Source of the DNA: Atriophallophorus winterbourni
Taxonomy: Eukaryota > Platyhelminthes > Trematoda > Plagiorchiida > Microphallidae
Length of the DNA stretch: 64,000 bases
NCBI GenBank assembly: GCA_013407085.1
Contig: JACCGJ010013513.1
Location: forward strand, 1-64,000
Direction: 5' to 3'
Part shown: positions 60,701 through 64,000 of the stretch, one piece after another
Numbering within the stretch: the first letter of the stretch is position 1
Layout of the letters: every line of letters starts with the position of its first letter
Translations under genes and position numbers: made by a program
The notes under the pieces: model-generated
Database searches by the model: none
What the model was told of the DNA's origin: nothing
The model's input: only the letters and a program-made list of their open reading frames with translations

Positions 60701-63550
60701 TCGAAACGCAAATGATTGGCGGTAGACACATCATTTTAAATGGTCTCACCCATTAGCCTTGTTTTAACCACTTTTGCCATTGCTGTTAATGTCGATACTG
60801 CTTCTGATTTAATCACCAATCGCCACCTGCTGCTCATGGATGGAATATGCAGTTCAAGCATGAACGCCATGGTTTAAAAAAATACTTTGCAAGGAATATA
60901 CCATCGAGCTACCAAGCTTGTCATCGGACTCAACCGGAAACCATACAATGAGCGAATCAAAACACTGAATTTATTCGATTATCCACGTCGTCGTCTCCGG
61001 GGGGATTTGATTTTGGTTTACAATATTTTGAATACCGCAAATCATCGTCTTCGATGCTTATTTAATCCACGGAGCTCGCATAAGTCAAGAGCTGTAATTA
61101 TAACTGTCCCTCACTCGCGACTCAACTGTAGACGACATTTTTTGCCGTGTGAGTTTGTTTTACTTGGAACAATCTACCCGATTATGTTGTAAACTCACCA
61201 AATCAGCAGATGTTCTGGAGAAGTCTTGATGCCTTTTTGACCCTTAACCCGTGCATCGAAGAAAACTATATATCTTGACCCCATGCATTTATATTTGTCA
61301 TCCCACCAATCGAAAACAATTTCCGCCCTTCGAATTTTTACCTGATTCTTGAACTGCTCATTAAGCAACCAAATCCCGTGTTTGATTGTTATATTATTCG
61401 TAGTGCCTATATCATTCTGTGGTTTTTTGTAAAGCTTTTTAGACCTTTAAAATTGAATTGAATTGAATGGTGAGTATTGGTGCTGAATTCACCACCTTGA
61501 TTCTTCGTTGAAGTAATCATGCGCATGTATTCTTTTTGTTGTCTAATATTATTTATCGTTGAATTGATTACTCTCTCGTATCACAAGTGTCGGTGACCGT
61601 TTGAAGTATAGCTTGTTGTTAATTCATTATGTCAAGATTGAAGTTATTTCGATGCCTGCATTCTCTTTTCCCATCACATTGTCTCATGTCCAACGGGTCT
61701 GATCCTGCGCTCATCGCTTTTCCGTTGCAACATTTGCTTCCGAAACAATGAGAGTTTTGTTTTACCAATTGACAGGTTCATTGCATACGCTTGTGGAAAA
61801 AACGAAAGGTTTGGATGAAAAAAATGTGTCCAATTATTCAAGACAAATACTTCAAGGAATCGCTTACCTGGTTGGTTTCATTTAGTTTTGGTAGATTTTT
61901 ACATCTTTTGATTGCATGCCAAATTGTGCCTTTTGTCCTCATACTGCAAATGTTTTATTGCTCAGCGAAACATTGGTTTTCCCTAATGTTTATCCGCAAA
62001 TTTTGATGACATCGGCGTTGGTTGGAAACAGTCGTGAATCGCTTTGTCACGTTTAATCTCGAAGTGTCGATTAGCGGTAAACGGTGAATGGCGCGTGCTC
62101 ATTTTGAGCATTCAGCCTTTTTCGTTATTATAGCGTCCTCCACTGTGTATTCAAAGCGTCACACGAAACAGTTAACGGAATACTGAAACTAGTAAGTTCG
62201 CTAAAGCATCATCTACGTTCCGTAGTGCTATCCATGGGATCTGATATCGCGTTGGCTAGTTACAATGATGGATGAGTCTGAAAACCGTTATTGGTTGCGC
62301 TGTCGCTGTACTCATTGTCTTTCGCTAAGCGTTTATACTTTTCTGGTGTTGATGTAACGCGTGGCATTGAGGGCCGCAATGAATTATTCTTCCTGGTGTC
62401 TCTCTTTGAATGCACGATCTGCTCAGAAATACAAACGCTTCAATTAAGTTTTTCTATGTCTTTTCCTAATCGATGGCTATAGTTTGTGGAGCCATTCACT
62501 TCTCTGTGAACGCAGTTCTGCCTGATTGTACGGCACTCGTGCCTATAAGTGTTGTTGGTATGTTGCTAAGCCCTCTGGTATTGCTCATCCCGCGGTCGTC
62601 TTGAGTGATGGTCAGTCAATCATGGGTCTGTGTGGCTACACAATCGATCAAGCCTTTTATTCCACCTTTGCAATGATTTCCACTGTGTATAATGAATTGA
62701 ACGGCTAGTTATGTTATATTGTCAATGTATCATCTCTGCGCCATTGAAGCACGTTTGCTGTGTTCTCGATGATCCGTTTGCTTGTCCCTCGCGCAGCATG
62801 CCAATCGGATCATTCACCGCGACATCAAGCCGCACAATGTGCTTGTCAATCAAGTCACCGGTTGCCTGAAACTCAGTGATTTTGGAATATCGAAACGGTT
62901 GCTTGGGACTGAGACGAAAACATTTTCTACTGGAGGTAGGTTCACGTGGATTCGGTCGCTTTATGGCAAGCGATTTTCGTTTTTCTGAATAGTTTGCATC
63001 TATCTATATTTGATTTAAAAACATGCATAAGGCTAATTGATCATTAGCCGTCATCAGTCAGAGCATTTCTGCACAGCAGGTTCGATAGTATTACCTGCGT
63101 GACTTGATGACGATGACATATCTACCGAGAAATTCTATCACGTGAACTGTCTGAATGCGGATGTTAAATGCCAGCAGTCACGTGAAGTTGGGCTTACGTG
63201 TTTCATCTCGTCGAAGTGAATAATTACGAGAACATTTTTTTCGAAATGCTAGTTTTCTTCCCCACAAAGATGAGTTATTTGAGATTGTCAACTGCTGCTT
63301 CTCCCTGTTGTGTTAGCCTGGAGCGCGTTTGTCTTTATTTACAGTAGAAATCGCATTAATGTCCATTACTGATGTTTCGCTCGCTCGTTCTTAATTGTTC
63401 TATAATCGTATACATTTATTTCCAGGAACATATCGTTACATGGCTTGTGAAGTAGTCCAACAAAAACATGGCTACACTTTTCCTGCCGATATCTGGAGTT
63501 TCGGTTGCACTGTGGTGCACATGTTGCAGGGCACTATTCCGTACAATGAG
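30627..63550 (+). CDS. MAP3K5: ASK1-type MAP kinase kinase kinase (MAP3K5 family), 20 exons, 3' end outside window
   Basis: This serine/threonine kinase would act in the cytoplasm at the top of the stress-activated p38/JNK cascades. Exons: 30627-30724, 30759-30870, 30905-31015, 31048-31241, 33301-33379, 35520-35615, 37813-37971, 47660-47897, 48834-48871, 49927-50066, 51438-51528, 53282-53351, 53917-54148, 54926-55021, 56803-56878, 58191-58321, 58727-58854, 61776-61870, 62797-62935, 63426-63550. All are GT-AG and in phase, totalling 816 codons. Order: N-terminal region ([22 protein letters not shown]), helical TPR-like region ([17 protein letters not shown]), PH-like linker region, then the kinase from residue 611: GNGSYGSV (622-629), VAVK (K646), HRDIKPHN (D737), DFG (D756). 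The APE motif reads ACE (C782). The C-lobe, coiled coil and C-terminus lie beyond the window. Upstream exons are possible. Confidence 0.93.
30759..30870 (+). CDS. MAP3K5: ASK1-like exon 2
   Basis: Encodes [19 protein letters not shown] then [16 protein letters not shown], matching the family block in which a YNADIAVVEM-type core follows ETLHF. Flanked by 34-nt introns on both sides (30725-30758 and 30871-30904). Confidence 0.9.
30905..31015 (+). CDS. MAP3K5: ASK1-like exon 3
   Basis: Encodes [20 protein letters not shown] and [18 protein letters not shown] is invariant in ASK family members. The exon is exactly 37 codons and ends at donor GTTCGT; the intron that follows is 32 nt (31016-31047), which resolves the apparent frameshift here. 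Confidence 0.9.
31048..31241 (+). CDS. MAP3K5: ASK1-like exon 4
   Basis: Encodes [20 protein letters not shown], then the segment up to [14 protein letters not shown], followed by two bases that join the next exon as Ser. The N-x-T-x2-VF segment aligns with the family NYTFVPY region. Donor GTAGTG. Confidence 0.88.
31242..33300. other. ASK1-like intron 4
   Basis: A 2.1-kb A/T-rich intron with one reverse-oriented hairpin repeat (31985-32045). No other element is recognised; the open frames at 32377-32727 and nearby look like chance. Confidence 0.6.
31985..32045 (-). repeat. Hairpin-rich repeat, partial, reverse orientation
   Basis: The minus strand carries GTGCGGCACTTTGCCTGGAT then CAGGCTTGTG, the second half of the 457-665 family unit. 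Confidence 0.65.
33301..33379 (+). CDS. MAP3K5: ASK1-like exon 5
   Basis: Acceptor TCTTATACAG. Encodes [20 protein letters not shown] then GKESQQ, aligned with the family block SILNDIRKARNLYTGKEL. The donor CAG|GTCAGT is required for phase; the nearer AG|GTAAAG would break the frame into exon 6. Confidence 0.82.
33380..35519. other. ASK1-like intron 5
   Basis: Mostly unassigned A/T-rich sequence. A strongly decayed reverse copy of the hairpin repeat is at 33885-33985 (minus strand: ACATCTGTCTAGG, CTGACATTATC, GCCTGAATCACGGCTTGTG). The 126-codon frame at 34720-35100 has no recognisable domain. Confidence 0.55.
35520..35615 (+). CDS. MAP3K5: ASK1-like exon 6
   Basis: Encodes [20 protein letters not shown] then [12 protein letters not shown], 32 codons in phase 0, aligned with the family R..VDNIEVLTADIVINLLLSYRD segment. 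Acceptor TTTTTCAG, donor GTAAGC. Confidence 0.93.
35710..36730 (-). mobile_element. CR1-like LINE, 3' half, in ASK1-like intron 6
   Basis: The minus strand starts with a [13 protein letters not shown] catalytic block near 36700, then [40 protein letters not shown] and [17 protein letters not shown]. It ends with [17 protein letters not shown] and [15 protein letters not shown]. 3' UTR at 35710-35870. Same subfamily as the copy at 15080-16020. Frameshifts remove the Asp-pair block. It is antisense to the kinase gene. Confidence 0.8.
36731..37812. other. Remainder of ASK1-like intron 6
   Basis: No recognised element. Minor open frames only. Confidence 0.4.
37813..37971 (+). CDS. MAP3K5: ASK1-like exon 7
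   Basis: Encodes [19 protein letters not shown], then [17 protein letters not shown] and KALRVIKD, 53 codons. VKLVETL..L and YAFALN-type residues are hallmarks of the ASK TPR-like region. The following intron is 9.7 kb and hosts the inverted RTE pair. Confidence 0.95.
39245..40270 (-). pseudogene. RTE copy 1 reverse transcriptase frame
   Basis: A 341-codon frame with all RT blocks, including YADD in [15 protein letters not shown]. It ends at HRCLRSIAR with a stop after a frame change in the C-terminal domain (normal YGCETW replaced by frame-shifted residues). The polymerase core may be structurally complete, but it is disconnected from the endonuclease and the tail. Confidence 0.9.
40407..41765 (-). 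pseudogene. RTE copy 1 endonuclease and linker frame
   Basis: A 452-codon frame: endonuclease motifs (PSETSL where the family has SETSL preceded by Leu-Ser, [32 protein letters not shown]), then a linker with [20 protein letters not shown]. It runs out of frame near 40520 ([12 protein letters not shown]), where the other copy reads [12 protein letters not shown]. Confidence 0.9.
42519..43802 (+). pseudogene. RTE copy 2 endonuclease frame
   Basis: A 427-codon frame from the 5' region through the endonuclease: [69 protein letters not shown]. It ends at LPSGGKI where a small indel (CTTCCGGGGGAAAG) shifts the frame relative to copy 1; the next frame overlaps from 43762. The true start is uncertain. 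Confidence 0.9.
43762..45198 (+). pseudogene. RTE copy 2 linker and reverse transcriptase frame
   Basis: A 478-codon frame with [95 protein letters not shown] and then [14 protein letters not shown]. The second catalytic Asp of YADD is Glu, which should abolish polymerase activity. It ends at LKGRVY with TAG where copy 1 has CAG. Confidence 0.9.
45224..45661 (+). pseudogene. RTE copy 2 C-terminal domain frame
   Basis: The frame resumes 8 codons after the premature stop: [60 protein letters not shown] and a [15 protein letters not shown] end. This is the conserved RTE tail. Identical in sequence to the copy 1 tail at 39185-38862. Confidence 0.9.
45836..47019. other. Right part of ASK1-like intron 7
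   Basis: No recognised element. Small open frames only; none aligned with anything I know. Confidence 0.4.
47020..47095 (+). repeat. Hairpin-rich repeat, partial
   Basis: CCCATGTGCAGTCTATGACT, GTGCGGCACTTTGCCTAGAT and a CATACATACATGCATAC tail: the 3' two-thirds of the 457-665 family unit, sense to the kinase gene. Confidence 0.75.
47660..47897 (+). CDS. MAP3K5: ASK1-like exon 8
   Basis: Encodes [60 protein letters not shown] and ends [11 protein letters not shown]-[FY]-x-L-[LV]-G-R-I-Y-K-D is nearly invariant in ASK proteins. Confidence 0.95.
48000..48274. mobile_element. hAT-type MITE, 275 bp
   Basis: Termini CAGTGGTTCTCAACCACTG and GGTTGAGAACCACTG are inverted repeats of the classic hAT type. 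The element is flanked by an exact 8-bp duplication TTCTATAA (47992-47999 and 48275-48282). No transposase frame is present. A second CAGTGGTTCACAATCACTG end occurs internally at about 48195, suggesting an internal end duplication or nested element. It lies in ASK1-like intron 8. Confidence 0.92.
48397..48431 (-). ncRNA. Penelope-type hammerhead motif, mutated
   Basis: Minus strand: core CCGATGA (normally CTGATGA), T, stem II GTCATC/GATGAC with loop TAGTTT, GAAA, then TGTC. The U-to-C change in the core would be expected to abolish cleavage. Confidence 0.7.
48700..48735 (+). ncRNA. Penelope-type hammerhead motif, mutated
   Basis: Plus strand: core CAGATGA (normally CTGATGA), T, stem II GTCATC/GATGAC with loop TAGTTT, GAAAC, GTC, followed by CGCAATCAATC. 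Stem II is perfect; the core change (U to A) predicts an inactive ribozyme. Confidence 0.7.
48834..48871 (+). CDS. MAP3K5: ASK1-like exon 9, short
   Basis: Encodes [13 protein letters not shown] (38 nt). Supported by acceptor TCAATTTTTCAG and by phase with both neighbours. The donor could be GTGGTG (48872) or three bases later (48875); both keep phase. It has little family similarity beyond the S-x-LG start. Confidence 0.65.
48955..49452. mobile_element. Composite hAT-like MITE around a CATA microsatellite, 8-bp TSD
   Basis: The outer ends are CAGACAATAACGAAT and ATTCGTTATTGTCTG, and the outer flanks are an exact CTCGGCAC duplication (48947-48954 and 49453-49460). Inside are two similar MITE bodies in the same orientation (48955-49159 and about 49302-49452), each with both ends, separated by a 140-bp CATA/CATACA microsatellite. 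The bodies are built of GCGAAG/CTTCGC palindromic words. Only the outer junctions have target duplications. The small Tyr/Met/Cys-rich open frames across it are microsatellite artefacts. Confidence 0.88.
49160..49301. repeat. CATA/TATG microsatellite
   Basis: Imperfect CATA repeat with CACA and CAGA variants between the two MITE bodies. Confidence 0.95.
49927..50066 (+). CDS. MAP3K5: ASK1-like exon 10
   Basis: Encodes [40 protein letters not shown] and SLDPPA, aligned with the family LGKKGNLEKLQSYWEVGFFL block. The donor GTACGT inside GCGTTGTACGTG gives the phase needed for exon 11. Confidence 0.92.
50290..50670 (+). mobile_element. Possible RTE 3' fragment in ASK1-like intron 10
   Basis: The end (50614-50664) has a GATGTACATCCATGGTCGAAAT block that recurs after the RTE-like copies at 53010 and (reverse) at 63650. 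Upstream, a frame reading [14 protein letters not shown] and [17 protein letters not shown] is unassigned. Confidence in a common origin is limited to the shared tail. Confidence 0.45.
50671..51437. other. Remainder of ASK1-like intron 10
   Basis: No recognised element. Confidence 0.4.
51438..51528 (+). CDS. MAP3K5: ASK1-like exon 11
   Basis: Encodes [20 protein letters not shown] then [10 protein letters not shown]. Aligns with the YLKSIVETILIYKHF region. Acceptor TTTCCCAG, donor GTAAGT. Confidence 0.85.
51529..52430. other. Left part of ASK1-like intron 11
   Basis: No recognised element; A/T-rich. Confidence 0.4.
52430..53040 (+). mobile_element. LINE fragment with C2H2-like tail in ASK1-like intron 11
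   Basis: Plus-strand frames: [16 protein letters not shown] near 52460 (the catalytic FADD has become FVNN), [60 protein letters not shown] then LWKHCV, and [16 protein letters not shown] at about 52950, a C-x2-C finger remnant. The same tail is cleaner at 63999-63685. Multiple stops and frameshifts. Confidence 0.75.
53282..53351 (+). CDS. MAP3K5: ASK1-like exon 12
   Basis: Encodes [20 protein letters not shown] then TNK plus one base; F-W-M-[DE]-F-L matches the family. Acceptor CTTTCTTTCAG, donor GTCCGT (weak consensus). Confidence 0.87.
53917..54148 (+). CDS. MAP3K5: ASK1-like exon 13
   Basis: Encodes [40 protein letters not shown], then [20 protein letters not shown] and [13 protein letters not shown]. 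It corresponds to the central regulatory (PH-like) domain before the kinase: FPVL.LEP and I.....PD motifs. Confidence 0.9.
54926..55021 (+). CDS. MAP3K5: ASK1-like exon 14
   Basis: Encodes [20 protein letters not shown] then [12 protein letters not shown]; equivalent to the FEERCCFLYVLHNSDDFQIY block. Acceptor TTGTTTCCAG at 54925 is chosen by phase over a CAG four bases later. Confidence 0.87.
55800..56245 (-). mobile_element. RTE 5' UTR fragment in ASK1-like intron 14
   Basis: Reading leftward: GCGCGCGTCTCGAATAGCCT, TCCAGCACCTGGCCTGCACG, GAAACTGCTTCTACCAACAG, GGCAGATGGAGCTCGT, CTGCCTTGCGGGATACCC, then CTTGCAGGTCGCACTTGGTT. The first half matches 1660-1830 (plus) and the second half matches both the 5' end of copy 1 at 42278-42150 and that of copy 2 at 42300-42345. 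No coding part is attached. Confidence 0.75.
56280..56802. other. Right part of ASK1-like intron 14
   Basis: No recognised element. Confidence 0.4.
56803..56878 (+). CDS. MAP3K5: ASK1-like exon 15
   Basis: Encodes [20 protein letters not shown] then KDHIV, linking the PH-like region to the kinase domain. Donor GTGAGT. Confidence 0.85.
56879..58190. other. ASK1-like intron 15
   Basis: No recognised element, except a possible decayed hammerhead-like block at 57015-57060 that I do not count as a motif. Confidence 0.4.
58191..58321 (+). CDS. MAP3K5: ASK1-like exon 16: kinase subdomains I-II
   Basis: Encodes [20 protein letters not shown] and [17 protein letters not shown]. Glycine-rich loop G-N-G-S-Y-G-S-V and the ATP-anchoring Lys in VAVK are present. 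Acceptor CACATTTTTAG, donor GTAAGT. Confidence 0.97.
58727..58854 (+). CDS. MAP3K5: ASK1-like exon 17: kinase subdomains III-V
   Basis: Encodes [40 protein letters not shown] and VPGG. The alpha-C Glu (LEEI), HENIVQYLG and ME.VPGG hinge are textbook MAP3K residues. The 405-nt intron before it contains a misleading long open frame (58548 onward). Confidence 0.97.
58855..60464. other. Left part of ASK1-like intron 17
   Basis: No recognised element. Confidence 0.4.
60465..60535 (+). mobile_element. Decayed Penelope-type terminal fragment
   Basis: GTCTAGCTTGATGACGAAAC at about 60467-60486 matches the stem II 3' side and GAAAC of the Penelope hammerheads, and GCGAACACCATCCGCACAAG near 60515 matches the terminal block at 11617-11632. 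The CTGATGA strand is not recognisable. Confidence 0.5.
60830..61475 (+). mobile_element. CR1-like LINE, 3' end in ASK1-like intron 17
   Basis: Plus-strand frame 60887-61192: [50 protein letters not shown] and [17 protein letters not shown] (normal WNSLP is shifted). The 3' end is the AATTGAATTGAATTGAAT tail at 61448-61467. Same subfamily as the copy at 12225-13945, with a similar 3' UTR (TTCTTGAACTGCTCATTAAG against TTCCTGAACGGATCAGTAAG). Only the last quarter is present. Confidence 0.85.
61776..61870 (+). CDS. MAP3K5: ASK1-like exon 18: kinase subdomain VIa
   Basis: Encodes [20 protein letters not shown] then [11 protein letters not shown], matching GGSLS.LL...G.L......Y..QIL.GL.YL. Donor GTTGGT. 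Confidence 0.93.
61871..62796. other. ASK1-like intron 18
   Basis: No recognised element; small frames only. Confidence 0.4.
62797..62935 (+). CDS. MAP3K5: ASK1-like exon 19: kinase subdomains VIb-VII
   Basis: Encodes [40 protein letters not shown] and KTFSTG. HRD catalytic Asp, the following Asn, and the Mg-binding DFG are intact. The family usually has HRDIKGDN; here it is HRDIKPHN. Confidence 0.97.
62936..63425. other. ASK1-like intron 19
   Basis: No recognised element. Confidence 0.4.
63426..63550 (+). CDS. MAP3K5: ASK1-like exon 20: kinase subdomains VIII-IX
   Basis: Encodes [20 protein letters not shown] then [20 protein letters not shown] and NE. The APE motif has Cys for Pro. ADIWS.GCT is intact. 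Donor GTATTT; the frame reads on into intron for about 20 codons, so exon end rests on the ASK family boundary after PFYE-type residues. Confidence 0.95.
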
Positions 63551-63609
63551 GTATTTTGCTTGTTCTCGATGAGTAATATTTTATGCTACCAGAGGCCTTC
63601 TCTTAATAT

Positions 63610-64000
63610 ACTCGTCTAGTGGTTGATTGTTGACCTCCTTCTGTCGATGTCGACCATGGATGTGCATCGCAATCGCGTGAATTTTCATGTTCTACAGCTT
63701 TTTGAATGACTAAACAGTCCGATTCGGGAGGAACAATCTCTCCCGCAGCGCTTGCAACGATAGGCAGATTTCGGTAGTTGGGCGTCAGTTGCACGCAGGC
63801 GGCGTGATCTGCGTTTAGCAGTTAAGAGCTGTATCTGCTTCTCCTCAGCTTGCAGACGACGCTTAAGACAATGCCTCCAATGTGAGCGGTCAAGAGCAAG
63901 TTCTTCCCAACTCGCGGTGTCAATGCCAACAGCTTTCGTATCTCTTTTGCAAACGTCTTTGCACCGCAGTCTGCCCAATGGTGGAATTCCTAATTGCAAC
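63610..64000 (-). mobile_element. LINE C-terminal tail with C2H2-like zinc finger, continues beyond window
   Basis: Minus-strand frame from the window edge: LGIPPLGRLRCKDVCKRDTK, AVGIDTASWEELALDRSHWR, then RLQAEEKQIQLLTAKRRSRR, and YRCKRCGRDCSSRIGLFSHS with a C-x2-C and H...C finger, ending SCRT. This tail (CKRD.....W...A.DR..WR + finger) is known from LINE reverse transcriptases of several animals. The 3' UTR begins with GACATCGACAGAAGGAGGTC. Frame is open over 104 codons. Antisense to the kinase gene. Confidence 0.82.

Overview
This is eukaryotic DNA, most likely from a flatworm and probably a digenean trematode. I infer this from three things. One real host gene has three 32-34 nt introns at its 5' end followed by kilobase introns, a pattern known from schistosomes and other flukes. 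The retroelement mix (CR1-like LINEs with FADD motifs, RTE-like LINEs, BEL/Pao, Penelope-like elements) fits flukes. Hammerhead-ribozyme repeats are also known from flatworm genomes. No species call is possible, and there are no bacterial-type genes, tRNAs, rRNAs or CRISPR arrays.

The left half (1-30.6 kb) is a graveyard of nested transposable elements. It opens with a 257-bp unit bounded by two identical hammerhead cores (retrozyme-like). RTE fragments and several CR1-like LINEs follow on both strands. One LINE (4.77-9.06 kb) sits inside the ORF1 of another, and is itself broken by a 101-bp hammerhead-bearing insert with an 8-bp target duplication. A further LINE (9.38-10.77 kb) has about 75-bp direct flanks. 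Next come a Penelope-like GIY-YIG end with its ribozyme, an RTE split by a CR1-like LINE, a BEL/Pao fragment, and more LINE pieces to 29.1 kb.

The right half (30.6-63.6 kb) is one plus-strand gene, an ASK1/MAP3K5-type MAP kinase kinase kinase. I could assemble 20 exons (2448 nt, 816 codons, phase-consistent throughout), from the N-terminal thioredoxin-binding/TPR-like region to kinase subdomain IX. The C-terminal part lies beyond the window. Its introns hold most of the remaining repeats: a head-to-head pair of nearly identical RTE copies forming an inverted repeat of about 7.1 kb (intron 7), a 275-bp hAT MITE with exact TSD (intron 8), a Penelope remnant with oppositely oriented hammerhead ends (intron 8), a composite hAT-like MITE wrapped around a CATA microsatellite (intron 9), and further LINE ends. 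A minus-strand RTE tail with a C2H2 finger occupies the last 400 bp.

The ASK1-like gene looks functional (intact splice sites and catalytic residues) apart from an unusual APE-to-ACE change. Every transposon copy is broken. The most interesting structures are the small hammerhead elements and the large inverted RTE pair.
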